Positions 37,248-45,523 of a stretch of 64,000 nt of DNA are shown here, in pieces. A model generated the notes under the pieces. That model was given only the letters and a program-made list of their open reading frames with translations, was not told the origin of the DNA and ran no database searches. Both the position numbers and the translations under genes were made by a program. The stretch is from positions 31,854 through 95,853 of the forward strand of contig JADKJH010000008.1 of NCBI GenBank assembly GCA_016722505.1, in the 5' to 3' direction. This stretch comes from Holophagaceae bacterium. GTDB lineage: Bacteria > Acidobacteriota > Holophagae > Holophagales > Holophagaceae. Position 1 is the first letter of the stretch. Each line of letters starts with the position of its first letter.

Positions 37248-39008
37248 TTAACGTGCCAGGCTTTCCACCACCAGTTTCTCCATGAAATCCGTGGCGCCCT
37301 TTTCGTCGAGTGGCTCGACGCCCAGCCAGCGGCGGTCGCCAAGATCCAGGTAGAGCTTTTGTCCCTTCGGCTGCCACCAACCCTTCCAGTGTCCCGATTG
37401 CAGGAGCTTGGCGCCTTCCAGAGCCTCGCTGTAAGGGCGGGGCAGGGCGGAAAGATTCAGATCGCCGCCTTCGCGATGAAGCACCAGCCCAGCGCCCATG
37501 CTCCATGTGGACCCCACGACGCGCAGGCGCGTGCCATCCGGCGCGCGAAGGGTTTCGCCCTCGATCCGGATATCGCCAAAGCCATCTGGCTTTTCGACCT
37601 TCCAGGTGCCGCTGCCAAAAACCTGGCCTGCGTTTTCCCAGCCCACGGAACCCAGATCCGCCAAGTCTGTGGTACCTAACTTAAGGCGGAAGGCGGATGC
37701 GGGGACCTGGTCGAAAGTAGGGTCCACAGGCACCCATCGTTGACCCAGTTTCACCTCTATCCAAAAATGAAGGCCCAGGTTTTCACCGGCCGCCATCCAA
37801 CCCACCGCACCGCGGGCGGGCACGCCTAGTTTGCGCAGCAGGGCCACCGCCAGAACGCCATGCTCGGTGCAGTCGCCGCGCGGATTGCGGCAGACCTCCA
37901 AGGCGGATGCGAATCCTACGGTGTAGTCCTTCTGAGTGATCCACTCCCAGACGAAATCCGTCACCCGTTGGGCCAGCTCCCAGCGTGAAGCTCCTTGGGG
38001 AGCGCGCAAGCGGAAGATCAGACCGCCGAAGGCCGGATCGTTGAAGGGAACCAACGGGGTGGCCGCGAGAAAAGGCGCGTCCTCCTTGGATGGCTTTCCC
38101 TTGACTGGAAGTTCCTTGGCTTCCTCGGCCCGGAGAGGCGCGCTTTGTTTCAGTACGAATAGGTTTGGCTTCACCTGGTGCTGTTGGGGATCCTCGGGCA
38201 ATTTGAGTGCCTTGGCACCCTGCCACCGGACCAGCACTTCCTTCAGCCAGGGTTGAAATGGATGCTGTGGGATGGTCTTCAAACTTTGCTCGAAAAATGC
38301 TTCCTTGCCTTTACTGCTGCCCACGGGGTCCGGCAGTTCCGAGCGCTGAAGGACCAGGCTCAGGCCCATGACCTCGCCGGTGTGCTTGAGGCCGCCGTGG
38401 ATTGGACTGATCCAGACCGATGTTTCGGTGCGCGTGGCGCCATCAATTTCAACCCCTTTGAAAAGCACCGCCTCGGTGAAACCAGGCAGTGGTGAAGGCC
38501 CAACTGGGTTCAGATCCAGCTCAGTCCACTGCTGTGTGGTGAAGGAATAGCTGCTGATCTTCACGGGCTTTTTAAGGCGCGCCGCTTCGCGCATCCTATC
38601 GTCCACATCCCGGGGCCAAAGCAACGCGCCAGCCCGCATGGGAATGACCTTGGCCTCGAAACCGTTGGACTTCACCCGAAGCTCTTTAGGCCGCGACGGC
38701 GACCAATCGGCCTGGCCCTCCAATGGCTCTTTGGAGAGTTGTGTCCGCCAGGTGAAATGAAGGCTGCCATCCGCATTGCGGAGACTGGTCTCCTTGATCT
38801 CCTGCTGGATTTCGATGCCCAGCCGTGTGAAGTTGATCCATTCGCGGTGTTCGATCCGGGTGGCCGTGCCTTCAATGCTGGTGCGGTCCTCAGCGCCTCC
38901 CAGCTCCTGCCCTGCCACCCATTGCCGGAAATGCCGAACCTCCGGCGCCTGAGCGGATGCGGGAATCGCGAAAAGGACGATGAGGGTCAAGCGGAGAATA
39001 AGGCGCAT
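37248..39008 (-). CDS. Secreted transglutaminase-like protein
   Basis: A 586-aa exported protein with a signal peptide ending ASAQ at residue 20. A transglutaminase/protease-like core carries the triad Cys380 (RGDCTEHG), His414 (GLHFWIEV) and Asp429 (PVDPTFDQ). The N-terminal 300 residues are beta-rich and of unknown type, and the C terminus is a small domain that may measure substrate. Bacterial relatives are usually amide hydrolases rather than cross-linkers. It lies 50 bases downstream of the Kelch lipoprotein gene in the same direction. Confidence 0.83.
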   Translation of the reverse strand: MRLILRLTLIVLFAIPASAQAPEVRHFRQWVAGQELGGAEDRTSIEGTATRIEHREWINFTRLGIEIQQEIKETSLRNADGSLHFTWRTQLSKEPLEGQADWSPSRPKELRVKSNGFEAKVIPMRAGALLWPRDVDDRMREAARLKKPVKISSYSFTTQQWTELDLNPVGPSPLPGFTEAVLFKGVEIDGATRTETSVWISPIHGGLKHTGEVMGLSLVLQRSELPDPVGSSKGKEAFFEQSLKTIPQHPFQPWLKEVLVRWQGAKALKLPEDPQQHQVKPNLFVLKQSAPLRAEEAKELPVKGKPSKEDAPFLAATPLVPFNDPAFGGLIFRLRAPQGASRWELAQRVTDFVWEWITQKDYTVGFASALEVCRNPRGDCTEHGVLAVALLRKLGVPARGAVGWMAAGENLGLHFWIEVKLGQRWVPVDPTFDQVPASAFRLKLGTTDLADLGSVGWENAGQVFGSGTWKVEKPDGFGDIRIEGETLRAPDGTRLRVVGSTWSMGAGLVLHREGGDLNLSALPRPYSEALEGAKLLQSGHWKGWWQPKGQKLYLDLGDRRWLGVEPLDEKGATDFMEKLVVESLAR

Positions 39009-39058
39009 CTCACCAGTCTGGCAGGAGGGGAATAAATTTCATTCACGCAGAAAGGGAT

Positions 39059-40510
39059 TCAAGGGGCGGCGAACCCATACAATTCCCCTGAATTCGTGTA
39101 GTACTGTCCCCCCGCCACCAGCACCTTTCCATTGTGGAGAAGGGTCGCTGAATGGAACTGCCTGGGGGTCGCCATGGAGCCAGTGTCCCGGAATGTTCCA
39201 TTGATGGGGTCGTAGAGCCAGGCATAGGCGGAGCTGCCCCCGCCGTAGGCGCCGCCGTCACGGCCGCCCCCTGCGAAGAGCACGGTGCCATCAGGAAGAA
39301 GGGTGGCTATGTGCGACCCTACAAGTTCGTCGAATGAACCCATGGGAGTGAAGGTATCCGTGGCCGGGTCGTAGAGATCGGCACTGCCGTTCCCCGCGAA
39401 GAGGACCTTCCCGTTGTTCAGGAGGGTGGCCGTGAGATCCCGCCGCGCGATGGCCATGGACGCCCTCGTGGAGGTGAAGATGCCGGTGGCCGGGTCGTAG
39501 ATCTCAGCGCCAGTGGTGCTGTTGTAGCGAGCATCCCCTGCGAGGAGCACCTTGCCATCGGATAGCAAGGTCGCGGTGTGTCCCGACCTGGCGTTCACCA
39601 TGGATCCCGTGGATTTGAAGGTGTTGGCCACGGGGTCGTAAAGCTCAGCGCTGGAGAGAGGGACCAGGTTGGAATCCAGAAGCCCCTGGCCGCCAGCGAT
39701 GAGCACCTGGCCGTTGGGCAGGAGGGTGGCGCTGTGTTGATGCCTTGCAGCGCCCAATACCGAACCACCGCTGAAAGTGCCGTTGACTGGATTGAAGGTC
39801 AAGGTACTGGCCTGGGGCAGTTCTACACCACCAGTGACGACGCCACTCCCCCCACCTGCCAGCAGCACCCTCCCATCTTGCAGGCGGGTGGCAGTCTGTC
39901 CCGCCGTCGCAGGCATTGAGGGTCCCACCTTCACAAAGACGGCCGTGATGGGGTCATACACTTCGGGACTGGAGGAGTAATAAATTCCGCTCCCCCCCAT
40001 GAACAACACCCTTCCATCCGCAAGGAGCGTGGCGGTGTGTTGGTTTCTACTCACAGCCATGTTTCCCGTGGATTGGAACCCCACCGGTGGGACAGTGACG
40101 CCAACACTAGCTGTGGCGGTGGCTTGGGCGCCATCCTTGTTGGTCACCGTGAGCGTGAAGGTGGTGTCTTGCTTCACGTACACCCCCTGGGAATAGCCGC
40201 TGGAGAGGTAGGCCGAGCCAGGTGTCACGCTGCCTTGGCCGTTGCCGTACATGGCCTTAAGGGTGGTTTGGCGACCGACCGTGACGGGGTTCGGGCTTGC
40301 GGAAAAGGATTGGATGTAGGGAAGCGGCTGGGGCGGTGGAGGTTCTGCGCCGCCACCTCCTCCACAAGCCAAGCCGAGGGCGAGTATCAGGCCTGAACCA
40401 ACCAGGAAGAGGAAGCGGAGAAGAGTTCCCGATCCGCTTCCCTGAGAAATGGATGGGACGGGAAAATCGTGCGTGACCGCAGGGACCCTGAATTCAGGTG
40501 GTCGATTCAT
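39059..40510 (-). CDS. Kelch-repeat lipoprotein
   Basis: A 483-aa lipoprotein. A membrane-spanning signal with lipobox ALGLAC precedes a Gly run and a Pro linker. An Ig-like domain follows (about 70-145, TFTLTVTNKDG), then six to seven Kelch/galactose-oxidase-type blades of about 55 residues, each with HTATLLxDGRVLxAGG and a following LYDPxTxxF strand. GGAGGTGAG directly precedes the ATG at 40510; the frame stays open upstream to 40741 without homology. It shares its general design (lipobox, Ig, propeller) with the RCC1 lipoprotein downstream. Function unknown. Confidence 0.85.
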   Translation of the reverse strand: MNRPPEFRVPAVTHDFPVPSISQGSGSGTLLRFLFLVGSGLILALGLACGGGGGAEPPPPQPLPYIQSFSASPNPVTVGRQTTLKAMYGNGQGSVTPGSAYLSSGYSQGVYVKQDTTFTLTVTNKDGAQATATASVGVTVPPVGFQSTGNMAVSRNQHTATLLADGRVLFMGGSGIYYSSSPEVYDPITAVFVKVGPSMPATAGQTATRLQDGRVLLAGGGSGVVTGGVELPQASTLTFNPVNGTFSGGSVLGAARHQHSATLLPNGQVLIAGGQGLLDSNLVPLSSAELYDPVANTFKSTGSMVNARSGHTATLLSDGKVLLAGDARYNSTTGAEIYDPATGIFTSTRASMAIARRDLTATLLNNGKVLFAGNGSADLYDPATDTFTPMGSFDELVGSHIATLLPDGTVLFAGGGRDGGAYGGGSSAYAWLYDPINGTFRDTGSMATPRQFHSATLLHNGKVLVAGGQYYTNSGELYGFAAP

Positions 40511-40876
40511 CTCACCTCCAGAAAGAACTGATTGCGAAGAGCGAAGAGAGAGAAAAGCAATGCCTATGCCGGTGCCTTTGCCTATGTGTTTATGGACTTG
40601 GACCGCATCGGAGTTCCGACGGTGGTTGCACCCTGACTCAAGCCAGTGGCAGGACGCCACGCTCGCCTGGTTCCGACTCCGAATACCGAGCCTGAATCCA
40701 AGGCAGTTTGGGGCTGCCGATGTGGATGGCCCTTCGCACATCGGCCTTGGGCGCGGAAGGCCCCACCGCGCAGGCCTGCTTCCTGCTTCAGGTTTTATCG
40801 GAAGAGTTCAAATTATTCGTTCACGACAAAAAGAAGGGCTCCCGCAGGAGCCCTTCGAATCGTTGTTCATCAGCCT
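40511..40876. other. Spacer between Kelch and Spy-like genes
   Basis: This 366-bp stretch has no convincing gene. It holds the Spy-like gene terminator (40825-40856), a perfect 8-bp inverted pair CCGATGTG (40717-40724) / CACATCGG (40737-40744), and short near-repeats of GCCTATG near 40560-40590. It probably includes the Kelch gene's leader. Confidence 0.6.
40825..40856 (-). terminator. Rho-independent terminator after the Spy-like gene
   Basis: A 10-bp stem GAAGGGCTCC (40833-40842) with GGAGCCCTTC (40847-40856). On the minus strand it is followed by TTTTTGTC. Confidence 0.85.
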
Positions 40877-41362
40877 CTACTTTTCCAGCCCCAGCCCTTT
40901 GCGCAGATGCATCATGCGTTCCTGGTGTTTGGCCTGGAAGTCAGCCCTAAGCTGGTCGGCCTTGGCCTGCTGTTCGGGGGTGAGCACAGCGCGCATTTCT
41001 GCGCGCAGGGCATGTCCAGCGAGGGCGATGTCCAGGGACCGCTGGCTGAGCACCTGATGGGCGGCCTGGATGTCAGCGGTCTTGGCATTGGGGTCCGCCA
41101 TCACCGCCTGGAAGGCCTTGCGGGCATCGCGCTGCGCCACATGCTTAGCCTTCATCTCATCCTTGTGCTTCTGGCCGATGGCCTTCATGGTGGCCTTCTG
41201 CTCGGCGCTCAAATTGAGTTGCTTGGCCATGAAGCCGACCCGCATGCCAGCCCTGCCCGCCAAGAGCCCGGGGAGTTCCTGGGGTGGTCCGGGGGGTGGG
41301 GCCTGGGCCAACAATCCTGCGGCCAGTCCAAAGGGGATGAGAAGTTTGAAGTTCATGTTCAT
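40877..41362 (-). CDS. Spy/CpxP-like periplasmic protein
   Basis: A 161-aa exported helical protein. A signal peptide (LLIPFGLAAGLLAQ) precedes a proline stretch and an all-helical domain with two LTxxQ-like motifs, LNLSAEQKATM and LTPEQQAKADQLRADFQ, the pattern of the Spy/CpxP/ZraP group of periplasmic chaperones and metal sensors. A histidine/methionine-rich C terminus (HQERMMHL) might bind metal. The ATG at 41362 follows GAGG by seven bases. It is probably monocistronic because a strong terminator follows. Confidence 0.78.
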   Translation of the reverse strand: MNMNFKLLIPFGLAAGLLAQAPPPGPPQELPGLLAGRAGMRVGFMAKQLNLSAEQKATMKAIGQKHKDEMKAKHVAQRDARKAFQAVMADPNAKTADIQAAHQVLSQRSLDIALAGHALRAEMRAVLTPEQQAKADQLRADFQAKHQERMMHLRKGLGLEK

Positions 41363-41487
41363 GAGAGCCTCCATTGATTTGTGCCTCGCTTGATGAGAGC
41401 TCTGCTGGAACCAATTGGTTGAAGATAAATTTCAGGTCAAAATCCACAGCCCAAGGCCTTCCTGTAGCCTGGAAGCAGGAGCCCCAC

Positions 41488-42222
41488 TTGATCGAAACCC
41501 TTCAGGCCATCGTGCTGCGGCCCACGCCCTTTCAGGATGGGGGGCTGGTGGTGTCATTCCTCACGGAGCATGGAGAGCGCAAGGCCGGCGTCGCCAAGGG
41601 CGCGAAAAAACCATCCGCGAAATGGGTTTCAGCCTTTGAGCCATTGAGCCTGGTGAAGGTGGGGTTCTTTGGAAAGGAGCATGCGGACCTGCGGCGCATC
41701 ACCCGGTGTGAATTGCAGCATTCACCGCTGACCTTGGGACATCTGGACTCCAACTTGGTGATGGCATGCTTGGCGGATATCTTTGATCGCGTAGCAAAAG
41801 AGGGTGTGGAGGACGAACGCCTATTCCGCCTCCTGAGCGCCTGCGGCCGGGCCCTGAAAGCACATCCGGACCGCGCCATGAATATCCTGGCCTATGCGGA
41901 GCATTGGCTGCTGCATTGCATGGGCTTGCTGCCCCATCCTCGCGTGTGTGGAGCGTGTGGCAATGAAACAGCCCCCATCGTGATGCTCTCGGATGAGCGC
42001 GGATGGCGGTGCGCGGACTGCACGGCCGTGGATCCTCTCGAAGCATTGCCTGCGGGCATCCGAGAACACTTGCGCACACTTCGGACCTGTTCCGCAGAGG
42101 ACGCCCCGGACCCAAAACCAGAAACGGCAAGGGTCTGCACAGAGTTATTGCGGGGCCGTCTGATGAAGGAACTGGGCGGCGGGCTCAGGAGCTACGAAGT
42201 GATGCGGCGAATGGTGATGTAG
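41488..42222 (+). CDS. recO: DNA repair protein RecO
   Basis: RecO (244 aa) loads RecA with RecF/RecR and anneals single strands. The N-terminal OB fold (ETLQAIVLRPTPFQDGGLVVSFLTEHGERKAGVAKGAKK) is followed by a helical domain and a zinc-binding CGACGNE...CADC. The frame opens earlier, but a TTG at 41488 with GGAG seven bases upstream begins right at the conserved LIETLQAIVLR. Earlier codons have no ribosome site. Confidence 0.88.
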   Translation: MIETLQAIVLRPTPFQDGGLVVSFLTEHGERKAGVAKGAKKPSAKWVSAFEPLSLVKVGFFGKEHADLRRITRCELQHSPLTLGHLDSNLVMACLADIFDRVAKEGVEDERLFRLLSACGRALKAHPDRAMNILAYAEHWLLHCMGLLPHPRVCGACGNETAPIVMLSDERGWRCADCTAVDPLEALPAGIREHLRTLRTCSAEDAPDPKPETARVCTELLRGRLMKELGGGLRSYEVMRRMVM

Positions 42223-42569
42223 GGCTAGGCAGAGGATCATCATTTGAATTCTGTCACAGCCACCTATGACGGTTGTTCCTGAAACCTACTGGATAGGGGG
42301 TTTCCACCATGACATTGGCGTGGTGAAAAGGGGATTCGTCGTGTTCCCGTAACTTCTCATTGGAAGCATTGACGCGATGGCTGGATGAACCAACCTCTAC
42401 CCAACGATCTTTGGGACATCGAAACGGAGTGCAAGCCTGATAAGGCTTCGCAACGATCCGAATGCTGCTTCCCGGGTTGATCTGACGTGGGTGGAAAGCA
42501 CTGGAGGGCACCGGCCGGGTCCTCAAGGTCTCATGGTTGTTGTTCTCAAAAAAACTAGAGGAGTTTCCA
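42223..42569. other. Spacer between recO and the TonB-family gene
   Basis: 347 bp with no gene, terminator or repeat that I can support. The end holds the ribosome site GAGGAG of the TonB-family gene. Confidence 0.5.
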
Positions 42570-43427
42570 ATGTCAACCCAGACCCTGTATCAGGGCAGCC
42601 TTCGGCCTGCCGCGATTCCCGCCATCACCGTGGTCCATCCCGGTCTTCAGGTCCACTCCATCGCGGCTCCCAGGACCGATCGCCGTCTCAGCTTTTTAAT
42701 GAGCGCCAACCTCTATTGCGCCTTTGCGGCAGGGGCCGTCCTGGTCGCTCAGGCTGCGCCAGCCTTTCATAAACCGGACATCAAGACCGAACGTGAGGTT
42801 GCAGTGGTCGAACTGACGCCCATTGCCCCAGTCCCGCAGTACATTGCCGCGGTCACCCCAACGCTTCCCAACAATCCGCAGGTTCAGACTTCCGCTATGC
42901 CTGCCATCACCCCACCTCAGACCATCGATGACACGGATAAATTGCCCACAGGCATTGGGAAGGTCGATTTGAGCCCACAGATCAGCTTCAATCAAAATCC
43001 CACAGCGGGAACCGGTCGCGTTTCTGGACAATCCGCCACCACTGGCCTCGTTGGAGATGAGTCCCGCATTGGACAACCCATGGATGTCAGCGCCAGTTCT
43101 GTGAGCATCCTCCGTCAGATCCAGCCCATCTATCCTTCGCTGGCGCGCATAGCCCACAAGGAAGGCGATGTGGTGCTGATCATGACCATCAACGAACAGG
43201 GTATTCCGACCGATGTGAAGATGGATTCAGGCGACACGATTTTCAGGAATGATGCCATTCGCGCCGCGCAGCAATGGCGCTTCACGCCAGCCCGCTTTGA
43301 TGGACAGCCGCACAGCGCAAGATTCCGGCTGACCTTCAATTCCGGTTGCGGGGGTGAATTTGGGTGCTCCGTTCGAAGGAAATCACTCGACAAACGCCTG
43401 CGATGTTTGCTTTCTACTTGGGCGTAG
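42570..43427 (+). CDS. TonB-family energy-transducing protein
   Basis: A 285-aa inner-membrane protein with one N-terminal helix (about 47-62, LYCAFAAGAVLVAQA), a proline-containing periplasmic spacer, and a C-terminal TonB domain: ILRQIQPIYPSLARIAHKEGDVVLIMTI...AIRAAQQWRFTPAR. Such proteins carry proton-motive force to outer-membrane receptors or act as standalone TonB-like periplasmic proteins. No exbB/exbD is nearby. GAGGAG precedes the ATG. The C-terminal tail overlaps the convergent gene by 14 bases and looks unusual (CSVRRKSLDKRL), so the true end could differ by a frameshift. Confidence 0.8.
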   Translation: MSTQTLYQGSLRPAAIPAITVVHPGLQVHSIAAPRTDRRLSFLMSANLYCAFAAGAVLVAQAAPAFHKPDIKTEREVAVVELTPIAPVPQYIAAVTPTLPNNPQVQTSAMPAITPPQTIDDTDKLPTGIGKVDLSPQISFNQNPTAGTGRVSGQSATTGLVGDESRIGQPMDVSASSVSILRQIQPIYPSLARIAHKEGDVVLIMTINEQGIPTDVKMDSGDTIFRNDAIRAAQQWRFTPARFDGQPHSARFRLTFNSGCGGEFGCSVRRKSLDKRLRCLLSTWA

Positions 43428-44184
43428 CGGATCGCAGTTCTGGATGCAGCTGAAAGGTCACATCCACCTTGCCGTCCGCACGCAGGCTGTCCTTCGAGTG
43501 TGAAAAGACAATGCTGGCCTGGGCATCAAAGGCGCTTTTTGCATTCGGCAGGGCCCAGAGGCCAGACCCCGTGAACAGCAGCGTTGGCGCGGTGTAATCC
43601 TTGGGGCCTTTCTTGACATTGGGTAGCGGAAAGCTGGTGACCGTGCGTGTTTCGGTGGTGGTGACACCTGCTTTGGTGACCTGGGCTGCGCCCGTGATTG
43701 CCAAGGTCGCAAGGGCTGATACCGGCCGCCCCCGGGCGGAAGCGTAGAAAGCGAAGGTGCCGTAAGCCGTAGGATCCGTGGATATGAAGCGCACGGTTTC
43801 AGCGCCGCTCTGAATGGTCATATCCACCCTGCCCGTGGTCTTGGCATCAGCCTCGTGGGATGGGTAGAACTCCCAAACGACAGAACCTTGAGGATATGAA
43901 TTCTCTTTGATCCATCCAGGGATCCGGTAATCGAAGGATTCTGTTTTCTGTTCCACGTCCGGTTTCCCTTGGGCATCCCTTCCCTGGCTCACGGTGCGCA
44001 TGGTGCCTTTCAAGCCCAGGATGCATTTGAAAAAAGGTGCGGAATCGTTGGCCGAATTGGGCGCGGAATTGATGCTCGGAGCTGTGACGGGCGCGGGTTT
44101 GGGTGCTTTAGCGGTACGGGCAGGTTTTTTGGCGGATGTCTGGGCTAGAAGTACGGGCAGAAGCAGGGCGGATAGAACGGGCAT
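43414..44184 (-). CDS. Secreted protein of unknown function
   Basis: A 256-aa exported protein. A short signal (LSALLLPVLLAQ) is followed by a Lys/Ala/Pro-rich linker and a beta-rich domain with no motif I recognise. LKGTMRTVSQG, WEFYPSHEAD and GRVDMTIQSGAETVRFIS suggest a lipocalin-like or DUF4412-like sandwich, which is a guess. GGAGGT precedes the ATG at 44184. It converges on the TonB-family gene. Confidence 0.6.
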   Translation of the reverse strand: MPVLSALLLPVLLAQTSAKKPARTAKAPKPAPVTAPSINSAPNSANDSAPFFKCILGLKGTMRTVSQGRDAQGKPDVEQKTESFDYRIPGWIKENSYPQGSVVWEFYPSHEADAKTTGRVDMTIQSGAETVRFISTDPTAYGTFAFYASARGRPVSALATLAITGAAQVTKAGVTTTETRTVTSFPLPNVKKGPKDYTAPTLLFTGSGLWALPNAKSAFDAQASIVFSHSKDSLRADGKVDVTFQLHPELRSATPK

Positions 44185-44207
44185 CAATGACCTCCATATT
44201 CATAGTG

Positions 44208-44232
44208 CCGTGAATATGTGAATTGTTCACGG
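44208..44232. promoter_or_regulatory. Inverted-repeat site upstream of divergent genes
   Basis: CCGTGAA (44208-44214) faces TTCACGG (44226-44232) with an 11-bp AT-rich centre. It lies between the secreted protein gene (minus) and the DUF4349 gene (plus), so it could be an operator for either. Confidence 0.4.
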
Positions 44233-44412
44233 GTGACGGAGCAGGCCTTACGTGTCAGAAAGTTGATTTATCTGCCTCCCGATCGAGGAACGGCCCAGGA
44301 GTAATTCTTTCTGGAACTTTCTCGCTCCCCATCCTGTCCAACTTCACGAATCCAGGAATGGCAGGAACCCCAGATCGGCTTTTTTCACCCACACAGTCAC
44401 CGGGAGATCACC

Positions 44413-45375
44413 ATGAAACCAAGCAGGATCGCTTTATTCACCACGGCGGGTGCAGTGATAGCGGGATCTACAGGCCTCGTGTGGCTATCGAATCACAAGG
44501 CATCTAGGCCCATGGCCGCCATGATGAAAATCTCATCCGTGGCCGAATCGCCAATGCTGGAACCATCCTTGCCATCGTCCGAACATGCAGTGACAAGGTT
44601 GGCGAATGCGCCAGCTGATGCATCGCAGAATGCCATGATCGCTAGCCAGAAACTCATCCGCACAGGGCAGCTGATCCTGGAGGTGAAGACCTTCGATGAC
44701 GCCTTCGCCATGCTTCAGCGAATCGCTTCGGAGAACGGCGGCTACATCGCTGATATCAAGGCGAACCGCCAGGACCAGGGCCGCGCTTCCGGCACCGTGG
44801 TTGTGCGTGTCCAACCCACCCGCTATTTCCAAACACTGGACGCTTTGAGGACCATCGGCAAGGTCGAGCAGGAGGGTGTCAACACCCAAGATGTGACCAG
44901 GGAATATGGGGACTTGGAGGCCCGGCTCATCAACAAGCGCCAGCTTGAATCGCGGATGCGGGAGATCCTGCGCACCCGCACGGCCAAAATGGACGATTTG
45001 TTGTTGGCGGAACATCAGCTTTCACAGGTAACCGAGCAGATCGAGCAGATGGAGGGACAGCGCCGTTATTTCCAACAAATGGTCTCTATGTCGACAATCA
45101 CTGTGGAACTGCACGAGCCGCTGGTAGCCATCAAAGCGACGGAACCCCCGAAACCTGGCCTCTTCGCGCCGGTAGCCGTGGCCGCCCGTAGTTCTGTCGA
45201 ATTGTTGGTTCAGCTGCTCGCGCTGCTGGTTTCCGCCCTTGTATTCCTTGCGCCGTGGCTGCTCATGGGAGCGGGCACATGGGTAACGATCCGACGTATG
45301 GTGGCCCGGCGGAAGGCCCGACCTTCGTCGGCGGGAACTGGCGCGCCGCCCATGCCGATGAGCCCATCCGCGTGA
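44413..45375 (+). CDS. DUF4349 membrane protein
   Basis: A 320-aa protein. An N-terminal signal or anchor (1-26), a low-complexity stretch, then the DUF4349 domain (LIRTGQLILEVKTFDDAFAML, then SENGGYIADIKANRQ, VRVQPTRYFQTLDALRTIGKVEQEGVNTQDVT), a coiled coil (about 170-225) and a C-terminal membrane helix (about 262-290). DUF4349 proteins are usually lipoproteins or envelope proteins of unknown role. Its stop overlaps a GTG in another frame (GTGA), which may start a small downstream gene; a VWA lipoprotein gene follows. Confidence 0.8.
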   Translation: MKPSRIALFTTAGAVIAGSTGLVWLSNHKASRPMAAMMKISSVAESPMLEPSLPSSEHAVTRLANAPADASQNAMIASQKLIRTGQLILEVKTFDDAFAMLQRIASENGGYIADIKANRQDQGRASGTVVVRVQPTRYFQTLDALRTIGKVEQEGVNTQDVTREYGDLEARLINKRQLESRMREILRTRTAKMDDLLLAEHQLSQVTEQIEQMEGQRRYFQQMVSMSTITVELHEPLVAIKATEPPKPGLFAPVAVAARSSVELLVQLLALLVSALVFLAPWLLMGAGTWVTIRRMVARRKARPSSAGTGAPPMPMSPSA

Positions 45376-45506
45376 TCGTCGTCTGCTTCACCACGCCCTT
45401 GGGCAAGATCACCGAAAAGGATATGCATCAATTCGCGAAGGCCTTCTCCGCCTGGGATTTCCAGGCCATCGGGAGCGGCTATTTCATGAGGAAAGAAACC
45501 CTTTAA
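45279..45506 (+). CDS. Possible small protein overlapping the DUF4349 gene end
   Basis: A 75-aa frame beginning with an ATG after GGAGCGGGCAC. It overlaps the preceding gene by 97 bases, which is long. A GTG at 45372 (GTGA overlap with the preceding stop) would give a 44-aa protein with reasonable composition (MIVVCFTTPLGKITEKDMHQF). No family is recognised. Codon use in the non-overlapped part looks coding, but this may still be chance. Confidence 0.3.
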   Translation: MGNDPTYGGPAEGPTFVGGNWRAAHADEPIRVIVVCFTTPLGKITEKDMHQFAKAFSAWDFQAIGSGYFMRKETL

Positions 45507-45523
45507 TTCCTTCGAGGTTCGCC

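Noticed and set aside
40511..40700. Riboswitch upstream of the Kelch lipoprotein gene
   Set aside because: I compared the leader with what I recall of c-di-GMP and cobalamin riboswitch cores and found no conserved core; only generic small hairpins are present.
42254..42526. 90-codon minus-strand frame between recO and the TonB-family gene
   Set aside because: No ribosome site or recognisable segment; composition unlike nearby genes.
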